Position numbers and translations under genes: made by a program. 64,000 nt of DNA from Nocardia crassostreae (GTDB lineage Bacteria; Actinomycetota; Actinomycetes; Mycobacteriales; Mycobacteriaceae): positions 124,001-188,000 of the forward strand of contig NZ_BDCH01000006.1 in NCBI RefSeq assembly GCF_001613405.1. The letters are read 5' to 3'. The notes under the pieces are model-generated. The model did no database searches, was not told the origin of the DNA, and saw nothing but the letters and a program-made list of their open reading frames with translations. Positions 54,873 through 62,290 of the stretch are shown here, piece after piece. Within the stretch, counting starts at the first letter, position 1; each line of letters opens with the position of its first letter.

Positions 54873-55698
54873 CGATGCCCGGCTAGCACTCGGGGTTCGT
54901 CTTCGCGAACTCCGAGTGTCCGCGCGTATGACCGGCCGGGCGCTGGCTTCTGCAGCGGGCTGGGAGCCGTCGAAGGTCTCCAAGATCGAACACGGCAAAC
55001 AGCTGCCGTCCGAGGACGATCTAGCCACATGGTGTCAGCTCACGGACAACAACCTGGCATTGCCCGACCTGACGGCAACCCTGAGAAACGTAGCCGCCGC
55101 CTACCTGGAGTGGCGACGCATCGCAGCTACCGGACATGCACGCCGCCAGCGACAGAGCATCCAGATCGAAGGGGCGGCGGGACTCGTACGCGGATTCGAC
55201 GCCCTGATACCACCAGGTCTTTTGCAGACCCGCGACTATGCCGAGGCGGTGCTCAGCCGATGCATTCGGTTCCTGGGCGGCCCCGACGACATCAGCGAGG
55301 CCCTAGAGGCGCATATGCAGCGCCAACGAGTCCTGCACGAAGGTGTAGGCCGATTCCATTTCCTCATCGGTGAGCCAGCGTTGTACACGTCGATCGGTGA
55401 CGATGAGATCCGACGCGCCCAGCTTCAGCGCATCATTGACTCGATGAGCCTGCCTCGACTTCTGATCGGCGTGGTTCCCAGCACAGCCGAATTCTTCTAC
55501 GAGACAACGAACTTCCTGTTCTATGACACGAAACTTGTTCAGGTCGAGACTATCAGCGCCGAACTGTCGATCAGGCAGCCGCGAGAGCTGGTGCTGTACG
55601 AACGGGCATTCAAGGCGTTGGCTGATCAGTCGGCCTACGGAGATGATGCTCGCGTCTTGATTCGCAAGGCTCGCGAGATACGTCCCGAACGAGCCTGA
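54859..55698 (+). CDS. XRE regulator with DUF5753 domain
   Basis: A 279-aa protein. The HTH is in residues 9-65 (LGVRLRELRVSARMTGRALA, EPSKVSKIEHGKQLPSEDDL); the C-terminal DUF5753 domain shows VRGFDALIPPGLLQTRDYAE and FHFLIGEPALYTSIGDDEIR. This is the widespread actinobacterial regulator type (as in BldB/AbaA-linked loci). GTG 54859 was chosen. It is translationally coupled to the DUF6879 gene. Confidence 0.82.
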   Translation: MPKVDDARLALGVRLRELRVSARMTGRALASAAGWEPSKVSKIEHGKQLPSEDDLATWCQLTDNNLALPDLTATLRNVAAAYLEWRRIAATGHARRQRQSIQIEGAAGLVRGFDALIPPGLLQTRDYAEAVLSRCIRFLGGPDDISEALEAHMQRQRVLHEGVGRFHFLIGEPALYTSIGDDEIRRAQLQRIIDSMSLPRLLIGVVPSTAEFFYETTNFLFYDTKLVQVETISAELSIRQPRELVLYERAFKALADQSAYGDDARVLIRKAREIRPERA

Positions 55699-56014
55699 GC
55701 CTGGATCGATGCGACCAGAAAGACTCAACTCGGATACCCATACTGAAGGTGCATCTGGTCATTCGCCGGACAAGTACCGGTGGTTTCTATTCCGCAGTCC
55801 TTGGAGTTCTGGGTCAATGCTAATTCGACATAACTCGAAGTTGTTGTGATTTATCGCAGAACGTCTTGTCTACTCTTTCGTGGGGATGCTATCAATGAAG
55901 TTGGGGCCGTAGATGGCGCGTACGAGCTAGCGCATCCGGCATTCCCGATTCATATTCTCTGAGCCATGGACGATTCCGTGGCCTTTTCATGCCCTCAGCT
56001 TCCCGAAGGAACTC
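55699..56014. other. 316-nt AT-richer intergenic region in the element
   Basis: No convincing gene is seen on either strand. The stretch is clearly AT-richer than its surroundings and contains TTGTGATTTATCGC and TCTACTCT around 55847-55877, which could be promoter DNA for the rightward zinc-protein genes. No strong hairpin was found. Confidence 0.35.
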
Positions 56015-56515
56015 TTGCAGCAAAACTATGTCTTGAACGAGGTAGACGAACCGCGGTCGCACTCATATCCCCAGCGCTTCAGAGGCCGGCGGAATCCGCA
56101 GCTGTCCGATCTGGTTCGCAGCGCCCATGGGTTCACCGTGGAATCCGTGGGGCGTCGTGGCGAGATTCCTACTGAGTGCATCTACTGTGGTGGGCCGCTG
56201 CCGCTGGATCGGTCGGGGGAATGGTATTGCGAGTTCGGCGAGACCGGCCCGGACGGCGAGCGACTTCCCTTGACGCCCGGATATGAGCCCGCGTGTAGTT
56301 GCAACTGGTGCCTGATACGAACCGCAGGTATCCGAAAGAGAGGCGGTCAGCCGAGGGTATGCGGATCGCTCGCATGCAGGCGGAAGCTGCGAAACGCTCG
56401 GCAACGACGGTACCGGCAGCGACTCAAGTCGCAAAACTATGACGTAAACCACGGAAGGTTGGGTGGCTGCAGCGTGCGAAATGTAGACGTTGAATCACTA
56501 AAGGTAGAGCCGTGA
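56015..56515 (+). CDS. Zinc-ribbon hypothetical protein
   Basis: Up to 166 aa. Cysteine pairs CIYCGG, ACSCNWC and the CGSLACRRKLRNARQRRYRQ segment suggest one or two zinc sites followed by a basic helix, so nucleic-acid binding is likely. The first in-frame start is TTG 56015, with AAGGAA 4-5 nt upstream; a later GTG is possible. A terminator follows 25 nt after the stop. Confidence 0.5.
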   Translation: MQQNYVLNEVDEPRSHSYPQRFRGRRNPQLSDLVRSAHGFTVESVGRRGEIPTECIYCGGPLPLDRSGEWYCEFGETGPDGERLPLTPGYEPACSCNWCLIRTAGIRKRGGQPRVCGSLACRRKLRNARQRRYRQRLKSQNYDVNHGRLGGCSVRNVDVESLKVEP

Positions 56516-56539
56516 GAAGGTAACCGCCGAATCCGAAGA

Positions 56540-56570
56540 GCCCCGGGATCATTTCCGGGGCCTTTTGTTT
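56540..56570 (+). terminator. Rho-independent terminator
   Basis: GCCCCGG (56540-56546) pairs with CCGGGGC (56555-56561) around an 8-nt loop and is followed by CTTTTGTTT, the only classical T-tailed terminator in the window. Confidence 0.75.
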
Positions 56571-56618
56571 GCGGTTCTTCGATGGACGATGCCCGGACAA
56601 CCACGAGAGGAACCGAGC

Positions 56619-56795
56619 ATGGCGACCCTATACAACTGTGGACACCCTCGAACCGTCGAGAACACGCTTCTGGAATACGGATACCCGAGGTGCCGCGAAT
56701 GCAAGCGCGCAGCTTCCCGCCGCTATAAGCGGCGCAAGCGAGCCGAGTTCATATCCGAACACGGTCACTGGAGTACGAATCCCAACGCTGTGTAG
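56619..56795 (+). CDS. Small zinc-finger-like basic protein
   Basis: A 58-aa protein, MATLYNCGHPRTVENTLLEY, with CGH and CRECKRAASRRYKRRKRAEF: a possible Cys2-His-Cys zinc site followed by a basic stretch. The ATG at 56619 follows GAGAGGAACC. Phages of actinobacteria encode many such proteins next to HNH genes. Confidence 0.55.
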   Translation: MATLYNCGHPRTVENTLLEYGYPRCRECKRAASRRYKRRKRAEFISEHGHWSTNPNAV

Positions 56796-56826
56796 GCGGA
56801 AGACGACCAATGAAAGGACGACTGAA

Positions 56827-57015
56827 CTGAACAGGACGAAGCCCACCGAAGCCGAGATCCGTGCCCGATTCGAGGCATGGATGGAAAAGCACAGGGCGTA
56901 CGACAACGCCGTTCGTGTCAGGGGCGGACAGCTCTGGTCGGAGGACTACGAGAAGCGTTACGAACTCTGGAAACGGCGCTATCAGCGCCCGGCGCCACCG
57001 GAGATCCCGGCGTGA
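56827..57015 (+). CDS. Small basic hypothetical protein, possible CTG start
   Basis: A 62-aa helical, charged protein (NRTKPTEAEIRARFEAWMEK). No ATG, GTG or TTG lies at the start of the coding-like stretch; CTG 56827 has AAAGGA about 9 nt upstream and is the best candidate. The stop overlaps the HNH GTG (GTGA). Unknown function. Confidence 0.4.
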   Translation: MNRTKPTEAEIRARFEAWMEKHRAYDNAVRVRGGQLWSEDYEKRYELWKRRYQRPAPPEIPA

Positions 57016-57308
57016 ACTGGTCCACGTCCCAGCGACGTGAACACCTACCGCCGGATTGGCCTCGGCTGCGGTCGACGATCCTTCGCCGCGACGGTTATCG
57101 ATGCAGGATCGGTGGACCCTGTTGCCTCGGCACAGCTACCGACGTGGACCACATCCACCGAGGCAATGACCATTCCCTGGCGAATCTCCGTGCTGCGTGT
57201 AGACGCTGCCATGCGCGGAAGTCCTCCGCAGAGGGCCACATCCGCAGAGCGGAGTTGCGAGCCCGCAGATACCGCCCTGCCGAGCGGCACCCCGGATCAA
57301 CCCACTAG
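57012..57308 (+). CDS. HNH endonuclease
   Basis: A 98-aa phage-type HNH nuclease. The motif is RDGYRCRIGG, ATDVDHIHRGNDHSLANLRA and CRRCHARKSS, with the DH pair, the Asn and the zinc cysteines in place. In HK97-like phages an HNH protein encoded beside the terminase helps cut cos DNA. GTG 57012 overlaps the previous stop. A small-terminase gene follows about 2 kb downstream. Confidence 0.82.
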   Translation: MNWSTSQRREHLPPDWPRLRSTILRRDGYRCRIGGPCCLGTATDVDHIHRGNDHSLANLRAACRRCHARKSSAEGHIRRAELRARRYRPAERHPGSTH

Positions 57309-57355
57309 CTGCCTAAACGGCTGCACGCCACCATTTCTCGAACGGAAGAACGTAC

Positions 57356-58144
57356 ATGCTCAAATCCCCTGATCTCGCCCGTAGCCTCCGAAACCTCGTA
57401 CAGGACATCCGCGCTCTCGGTATCGCCATCCCCAACGATCTCGACGAAGAGATCAAGCTCGTCCGGCAGCTCGGCGACGAAGAACGAACTGCTATCCAGG
57501 CAATCCAGGCCAAGCAAGCCCAACTCCGCACCGTGGCCGCGAAGGACTACACACAGACCCGTGGCGAGCTGATCGAGTTGCTGAATCTCGAAACCGCTCG
57601 GCGTGACAACGATTTCCGGCAGTTTGAGAACGACACAGTAGCCAACCGCATCGCTCGCTCTATGGCGCAGGCGGCAGACGACTTCCAATCCGGACTCGCA
57701 GACGTGTTCAACCAAGTTGTTGCCGACCATCGGCTCAACGAGAGCGCTGCCGATCTACCGAAATTTGCGGATCGGCATCTCTCGGTTCTGAATCTCACCA
57801 CGGCCCAGCACAATGCCGTCGAGGCGTGGAAGTTGGGAGCGGAAGCACTCCGGCCGATCTGGGGTGCGTTCGCCCGGCTGGGCACCTTCCTCGGCTACGA
57901 ACTCGGCGCATCTAGCGAATATTCCGCCCAGCTCGACAACGCCTATGTACTCGGCGATGTCACCGAGCCCCAGCAAGCGCATCGTATGGCGCAGTACTTC
58001 AACTCGCTGTGGCACGGCACCGACTCGCACAAGCCGCTTCAGCCTCTCATGCCGTTCGTCTACGCCGCCTATGCCGGGGTGCCGCTGCGGCTGAAGACCC
58101 TGGACGTAGCAGCAGAACTTCGTCGCCAGATCCAGGCAGCGTGA
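57356..58144 (+). CDS. Unidentified helical protein of the element
   Basis: A 262-aa soluble, helix-rich protein. Residues 30-95 look coiled-coil-like (EEIKLVRQLGDEERTAIQAI, YTQTRGELIELLNLETARRD). The C-terminal half has EPQQAHRMAQYFNSLWHGTD. Not a recognised portal, capsid or scaffold. It is coupled by GTGA to a 33-aa gene. As one of the few sizeable unknown genes it is a candidate for the satellite's own interference or capsid-redirecting factor (inference). Confidence 0.65.
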   Translation: MLKSPDLARSLRNLVQDIRALGIAIPNDLDEEIKLVRQLGDEERTAIQAIQAKQAQLRTVAAKDYTQTRGELIELLNLETARRDNDFRQFENDTVANRIARSMAQAADDFQSGLADVFNQVVADHRLNESAADLPKFADRHLSVLNLTTAQHNAVEAWKLGAEALRPIWGAFARLGTFLGYELGASSEYSAQLDNAYVLGDVTEPQQAHRMAQYFNSLWHGTDSHKPLQPLMPFVYAAYAGVPLRLKTLDVAAELRRQIQAA

Positions 58145-58242
58145 CCGTATACGGAATTGTCCATCCCGAGTTGAGGGCCCGCCAGCGGGCCAATTCTGTG
58201 GCCGAGATGTTCCGCCAACGGATGATGGACGCTGGCGGATAG
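58141..58242 (+). CDS. 33-aa hypothetical peptide
   Basis: GTG 58141 overlaps the preceding TGA and opens VTVYGIVHPELRARQRANSV, 33 residues, basic and helical. Tight coupling suggests real translation. Unknown role. Confidence 0.45.
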   Translation: MTVYGIVHPELRARQRANSVAEMFRQRMMDAGG

Positions 58243-58270
58243 GTGGACTGAAGGGGTTCAGGTGGTTCTC

Positions 58271-58296
58271 GCCGAGGTTGAGGGTGGTCCCTCGGC
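58271..58296. terminator. Weak hairpin between convergent genes
   Basis: GCCGAGG (58271-58277) pairs with CCTCGGC (58290-58296), between the 33-aa gene and the convergent lipoprotein gene. Confidence 0.4.
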
Positions 58297-58332
58297 ATTC
58301 CCCCTTCGGGCGAGATCACATGCGCGGGGCTA

Positions 58333-59076
58333 TTAGACCGGCTTCCATATGCCGATTCGACTGCTCTGGAACTGTCCTGCGCCCACCGGGATCGTGATGG
58401 TGATCTGTTGCGCCGAGCTGACGAAGTTGTTGTCCATTATGTCGCCAGACGGACTGGTGATTTCCCAGTAACCGTCCTTGATCACGGTGGCGCCTTCCTT
58501 CGGGACGGCACGGTAGGTGCCTGGCGGCATCTGGTCCGGGCCGTATCCGATGATGTATGTGCTGTCACCGAACCAACGCTCGATATCTCCTGACAGGTAC
58601 CGCTGCATCGCCGCGTTCGCATTCTCATCGCACAGCAGCGGGAAGCCTGCCTGCAGCACTGCCGCGAGGTCCGGACTCGACTTGGTGTCCTTGGCCAATA
58701 TGTGCTCGATCCACTGGGAGGGCGAGTTTGGTCGGTACTTGGTGTTGAAAATTCGCTTGCACTCCTCCAGTACCAAATATGACGGGTAGCGCAGGGGGTT
58801 CTTGTAGGCCGGATCGGTCAGGGGGAGCACGCTTCTACTTCCGTCGTAGATCTTCCACTTGTTCTCGTACACCAGCTTGTCGAGCTGGCCTCGTGGGTCA
58901 TCGGGGAACGACACCGCAGGTGCCGCTTTGGTCGTTGTCGTGACAGCTTGCTGAGCCTGGGTCGTGACCGGAGTGATGAGAACTGGTGCGTTGGATCTCT
59001 TGGCGTTGTCGGAGGAGCACGCCGAAACGGCGAACGCGCATAGCAGCGCCATTGCCATGAGTGTATGTCGCCTCAT
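58333..59076 (-). CDS. Putative lipoprotein carried by the element
   Basis: A 247-aa protein with a signal peptide (LMAMALLCAFAVSACSSDNA; lipobox AVSAC), a Thr-rich linker and a C-terminal beta domain (PPGTYRAVPKEGATVIKDGY, ITSPSGDIMDNNFVSSAQQI). It is transcribed against the neighbouring packaging-type genes, as expected for a cargo gene expressed in the integrated state. Surface exclusion or superinfection protection is possible but not shown. Confidence 0.7.
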   Translation of the reverse strand: MRRHTLMAMALLCAFAVSACSSDNAKRSNAPVLITPVTTQAQQAVTTTTKAAPAVSFPDDPRGQLDKLVYENKWKIYDGSRSVLPLTDPAYKNPLRYPSYLVLEECKRIFNTKYRPNSPSQWIEHILAKDTKSSPDLAAVLQAGFPLLCDENANAAMQRYLSGDIERWFGDSTYIIGYGPDQMPPGTYRAVPKEGATVIKDGYWEITSPSGDIMDNNFVSSAQQITITIPVGAGQFQSSRIGIWKPV

Positions 59077-59186
59077 CGTTTTTCGTTCTCCCCCTTGAGG
59101 TCTGGATGCAATCCAGGGTTTCGCAGTGCTGATGGATTATTGCAATAGCCTCGTTCAACCGTCCAGCTTTCAAGATGGACTATCTG

Positions 59187-59258
59187 TGCCCCTTAGCTCA
59201 GTTGGCAGAGCACACCGTTCAGCCGGTGAGGTCCTGATCGAGTCCGGGCAGGTTGGCA
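59187..59258 (+). tRNA. Degenerate tRNA-like sequence
   Basis: TAGCTCAGTTGGCAGAGCA is a normal tRNA D-arm, followed by an anticodon stem CACCG/CGGTG with a six-base loop TTCAGC instead of seven, and a T-arm-like TCCTGATCGAGTCCGGG with one mismatch. The 3' acceptor strand does not pair with TGCCCCT. It therefore looks like a decayed tRNA, and no anticodon can be given with confidence. Confidence 0.4.
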
Positions 59259-59480
59259 AATGGGAAGACGGTCCAGCCTTTCGGGGAGGCCAAGTATCCG
59301 AACCCTCGACACCCCAGCGGGATACGGTCGGCTATGGGCACCCAGGGGGTATAGCCCCATCCCCGGCATGCCTGGATCGGCCGGTACTGCGGCCACCCTC
59401 GCCGGAGCATCCCGAAACCCTCATTTTTCGCAATCGGCCCAGTTCGGGCCGTGTTTACCCCTGTTTGAACGGAGGTTTGA

Positions 59481-59885
59481 ATGCCCAAGAAGGCGTCCAC
59501 CGTCCCGAGAGCCCCGCGCGGGCTCCGAGCCCACGGTTCCCGGCTGTGGCGTGAACTGCACGAAGTCTTCGACTTCTCCCAGGATCCGCACCGCGCCGCC
59601 GTGATTGAGGACATCTGCCGGACCGCTGATCTGATCGACCGTCTTCAGGCCGAGGTCGACAAGGGGGACCTCCGTGTCAAAGGGTCTCAAGGACAGCCTG
59701 TCTCGGCACCGGAGATTCCCGAGCTTCGGCTTCAACGCGAAGCGCTCGTGCGGATGCTCGCGCGCCTGGATCTACCGGAAACCGCCGAACAGCGCGAGGC
59801 GAAGACAGCTCGACTCACGGAGATTCGGCGTGATGCGGCCAAGTCGGCACGATTCAAGGTGGTGACCGATGGTCACTCGGCGTAA
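59481..59885 (+). CDS. Phage terminase small subunit-like protein (P27 type)
   Basis: A 134-aa protein. The basic start (MPKKASTVPRAPRGLRAHGS), the helix-rich RLWRELHEVFDFSQDPHRAA and IPELRLQREALVRMLARLDL follow the P27-like small terminase pattern. It recognises phage DNA for packaging. GGAGG lies 7 nt before the ATG. No large terminase follows, which is unusual for a prophage but expected in satellites that use a helper's motor. Confidence 0.72.
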   Translation: MPKKASTVPRAPRGLRAHGSRLWRELHEVFDFSQDPHRAAVIEDICRTADLIDRLQAEVDKGDLRVKGSQGQPVSAPEIPELRLQREALVRMLARLDLPETAEQREAKTARLTEIRRDAAKSARFKVVTDGHSA

Positions 59886-60123
59886 CGAGTCAACCGGCGG
59901 AGACCTGGGAGCCGTGCTGGAGCGGCTCCCGGATCAGTTCCGCGAACCAGAGGTCTGCGTGGGATCGAATGCGGCGCTCCAGATTCGCGCATACGTCGCA
60001 GATCTCGACACCTGGCTATGCGAGGCAGGATTCCGGCGAACCTCGGCGCAAACGGTCATGGATGCACTCGGGCTGTCGGTCGCGGACTGGTACCGCATCG
60101 TGATGAGCGGAGGTGACCGGTGA
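59869..60123 (+). CDS. Small connector-region phage protein
   Basis: An 84-aa protein overlapping the small-terminase stop by 17 nt and the adaptor start by 4 nt. AALQIRAYVADLDTWLCEAG and DALGLSVADWYRIVMSGGDR suggest a small helical DNA-binding or connector protein. Not assigned to a family. Confidence 0.55.
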   Translation: MVTRRNESTGGDLGAVLERLPDQFREPEVCVGSNAALQIRAYVADLDTWLCEAGFRRTSAQTVMDALGLSVADWYRIVMSGGDR

Positions 60124-60452
60124 GCCTGCTGGATCGTGGCAACGAAGAGGTGACTGCCTACACGACCGAGACCATTACCGATGTGGACGGCAACACCATC
60201 ACCCGACCGTCACGGGTCGGTGTGGTGGTGCGGGCCTCGGTGCAGCCGTTCGCTAGCACCGAGGACAACGAACTCGGATTCACGACACGCGAGACCTATC
60301 GGCTCCGCATCGCACGCGGGTACTCCGTAGAACTGGGCGCACAGGCGCCGGTCGACTGGCGCGGCCAGCGCTGGTCCGTCATCGGTGAGCCGCTGCGGTT
60401 CAACGGTTCTCGCCGAACCGGGCGCCTCGAATATCTGATCGAACGGCGCTAG
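60120..60452 (+). CDS. Phage head-tail adaptor-like protein
   Basis: A 110-aa beta-rich protein (SLLDRGNEEVTAYTTETITD, RASVQPFASTEDNELGFTTR, VDWRGQRWSVIGEPLRFNGS) with the pattern of SPP1 gp16-type head-closure or stopper proteins. GTG 60120 overlaps the preceding stop. A head-tail component without capsid, portal or tail genes suggests it modifies helper particles (inference). Confidence 0.7.
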   Translation: MSLLDRGNEEVTAYTTETITDVDGNTITRPSRVGVVVRASVQPFASTEDNELGFTTRETYRLRIARGYSVELGAQAPVDWRGQRWSVIGEPLRFNGSRRTGRLEYLIERR

Positions 60453-60961
60453 CGGTTGCTGACATGCACCGAGTTAGGGCTCGAACACACGTGAGTTGCT
60501 GCATGCTTGGACTTCTCCGCTGTCTTCCTTGCGCTCACAAGACAGGAGCGTGCGAGTTCGCGCGCATCTTGGATTTGCTTGTCGCTCGGCTTGTGGTCCG
60601 TCTCGACCCATTGCCCCATGACCAAGGTGACGTATCCGCGGGCCGCTTCGGCCGCTGCGGAGAACTCGTATAGCTCCAGTTTCGCGGTGGCGACTTGAAG
60701 GTTCTGCACAGCATCCACCGCCCGCTGGTTGAACTGGTTGTATGGCTCTGAATCTGGCGCCGTCGCTCGTAGTACGTTCACCGTTGAGGCTGCTACCTCC
60801 AGCGCAGCAACAGTATTAAGAATCTGCTCGATCATCTGCGCCCGCTGTCCAGCTTGGCGCTGCGCTCTGACTGTCGTAAGGATGCCGACGTAAGCAACTG
60901 AGGCGGCTACGACCGCCAACGCTCCAGCGATCACAGTCGCGCCGGGCTGTGTCAGAGTCAT
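60449..60961 (-). CDS. Membrane-anchored hypothetical protein
   Basis: A 170-aa protein: one N-terminal span (VIAGALAVVAASVAYVGILT) and a long helical soluble part (RAQMIEQILNTVAALEVAAS). Its stop overlaps that of the adaptor gene on the other strand (CTAG). The ATG at 60959-60961 is preferred over upstream extension to 61144. It may be a lysogenic-state gene; unknown function. Confidence 0.55.
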   Translation of the reverse strand: MTLTQPGATVIAGALAVVAASVAYVGILTTVRAQRQAGQRAQMIEQILNTVAALEVAASTVNVLRATAPDSEPYNQFNQRAVDAVQNLQVATAKLELYEFSAAAEAARGYVTLVMGQWVETDHKPSDKQIQDARELARSCLVSARKTAEKSKHAATHVCSSPNSVHVSNR

Positions 60962-61053
60962 GCGCGAAGCGTATCGACTGACGGCCTTGCTACCGCTAAA
61001 CCCTGAGCGCGACACACGATACCGCCACCTATACCCCGGTATCGTATGCCGAG

Positions 61054-61076
61054 AATCCCGGAGATTTCCCGGAACA
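61054..61076 (+). repeat. 23-bp direct repeat near attR (candidate integrase arm site)
   Basis: Identical to 49013-49035. After the repeat the similarity continues as CTGGTG with one inserted base. Confidence 0.55.
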
Positions 61077-61169
61077 GCTGGTGAAACGGCTGGATTCCGG
61101 GGGATAAGCAGGGAATAGTCAGGAAAAGCAAATGAGCAGGTCAAAGCGGGGAAGTAGGCCCCTGCCTGC

Positions 61170-61175
61170 TACGCT
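61170..61175 (+). promoter_or_regulatory. Element-supplied -10 box for the DUF5926 gene
   Basis: TACGCT lies exactly 8 nt before ATG 61184, the same spacing as TAGTTT to the ATG at attL. It would give a leaderless transcript of the host gene from within the element. Confidence 0.5.
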
Positions 61176-61183
61176 GCCGCATC

Positions 61184-61201
61184 ATGGGTAAGAGCAAGCG
61201 G
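61184..61201 (+). repeat. attR core (18-bp direct repeat) at the start of the DUF5926 gene
   Basis: ATGGGTAAGAGCAAGCGG, identical to 48922-48939; encodes the first six residues of the host gene, so integration leaves the protein unchanged. Confidence 0.75.
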
Positions 61202-62101
61202 AATAGTCCCAAGCCGGACAGCAACCGGGCGCAGAAGCTGGCCGCGCGCCGCGCCGCGCAGGAGCAGGCCGCGCAGACCGTCACGCGCCCGTTCGAGGGC
61301 TTGGCCGCGGAATGCGATCTCGTCGCGCTACGGGAGTTCGTGCCGTCCGCGACCGCGACGCTGAAGCTGTCACCGAATGTGGCCGCCGAGCGGGCCGTCA
61401 CCCTCGCCACCGTGCTGCCCGGCGCGGTGGCCGCGCTGGTGCGGGCCGGAGACGAGGCGACCGGTTTCGTCGGCACGCAGGTGCAGTTCCAGTCGGATAA
61501 TCCGGCCGCGGATCTGGCCAACGCGATCCTGTGGACCCAGTCCGCCGAGCCGGGAGATTCGCTTGCCGCCGCGAGTACCGATGGCGTGCCGAGTCTTTCG
61601 GAGGTTCTCGACGCGGGCGCGGCCCTCGATCTGACCGTGCACCAGGACTTCAACTGGTGGGTGCCGGAGGGCGTGACGCCGGATCCGCAGGTGGCCGCCA
61701 CCATCGAGCAGGCCAATCAGGCCATCATGCCCTCGGCCCGGTTAAATCTGGGCGCCGACGGTATCGGCGCGGCCTGGTGGGTGGACGCGGGCGAGAAGGC
61801 GCATGTGCGCTGGGTGCGGCCCGAGGACGAGGATGCGCTCATGCTGGCGCTCGCGCGGCTGCACGCGGCGGGCGGCCTGCACTTGGGCGAGGGTTCGCGG
61901 TTCGCGGGTTCCTTCCGCACGCACGGCCTGCTGGTCCCGGTCTTCGATCTCGATCCGGAAAAGCACGCCACCGAATGGGAGGCTCCCGCACGGGAATTCG
62001 GCGCCCGCTTGGCCGACGCGCTGAAGAACGACACGCCGCTGACCTCCGAGGAGCGTCGCTCTCGCGATGGTCTGCGCTCGCGCCAGGTGACCTTGCGCTG
62101 A
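61184..62101 (+). CDS. DUF5926 family protein, integration target
   Basis: A 305-aa soluble protein, MGKSKRNSPKPDSNRAQKLA, with RPFEGLAAECDLVALREFVP and the long C-terminal domain (DQDFNWW-like HQDFNWWVPEGVTPDPQVAA). I recall this start as typical of DUF5926 proteins of Corynebacteriales. The basic N-terminus resembles SecA-C/SEC-C-type or nucleic-acid-binding tails; role unknown. Its first six codons are the attachment core of the element, which also now provides its promoter. Confidence 0.82.
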   Translation: MGKSKRNSPKPDSNRAQKLAARRAAQEQAAQTVTRPFEGLAAECDLVALREFVPSATATLKLSPNVAAERAVTLATVLPGAVAALVRAGDEATGFVGTQVQFQSDNPAADLANAILWTQSAEPGDSLAAASTDGVPSLSEVLDAGAALDLTVHQDFNWWVPEGVTPDPQVAATIEQANQAIMPSARLNLGADGIGAAWWVDAGEKAHVRWVRPEDEDALMLALARLHAAGGLHLGEGSRFAGSFRTHGLLVPVFDLDPEKHATEWEAPAREFGARLADALKNDTPLTSEERRSRDGLRSRQVTLR

Positions 62102-62201
62102 GTCTCTGAGCTGCGACTTCCGGGCCGCTCGCCGGTGGATTCCGATCCGCTGCGGGCGACCCGCGGTTTTCGCCGGGGAATTTTTTGAAAAACAGCCTTT
62201 T

Positions 62202-62215
62202 CGCAACCTGTTCTA
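62202..62215. promoter_or_regulatory. TetR-type (KstR-like) operator candidate
   Basis: CGCAACCTGTTCTA matches the KstR-type TNNAACNNGTTNNA pattern at all fixed positions except the first. It overlaps the inverted repeat AACCT/AGGTT (62205-62219) and lies just before TACGTT (62219-62224), a possible -10 box for the peptide gene. Confidence 0.3.
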
Positions 62216-62290
62216 GGTTACGTTCTCATCACCCCAGAAGGTCGGGGGCCGAACCGGGAAACCGATTCGGGCAGTGATGAGGAGAAAACA

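Larger units (their letters stand above)
48922..61201. mobile_element. 12.3-kb integrative element, phage-satellite-like
   Basis: Bounded by the 18-bp repeat. Contents in order: broken tyrosine integrase, excisionase-like HTH, operator region, two plus-strand early genes, a minus-strand block of small genes, DUF6879 and XRE-DUF5753 genes, zinc-ribbon small proteins, HNH nuclease, two unknown genes, a lipoprotein on the opposite strand, terminase small subunit, a connector-size protein and a head-tail adaptor. No portal, large terminase, protease, capsid or tail gene is present, and nothing for conjugation. GC is lower than the flanking core. The set fits a phage-inducible-island-like satellite that redirects a helper's packaging; that role is inference. 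Confidence 0.7.
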
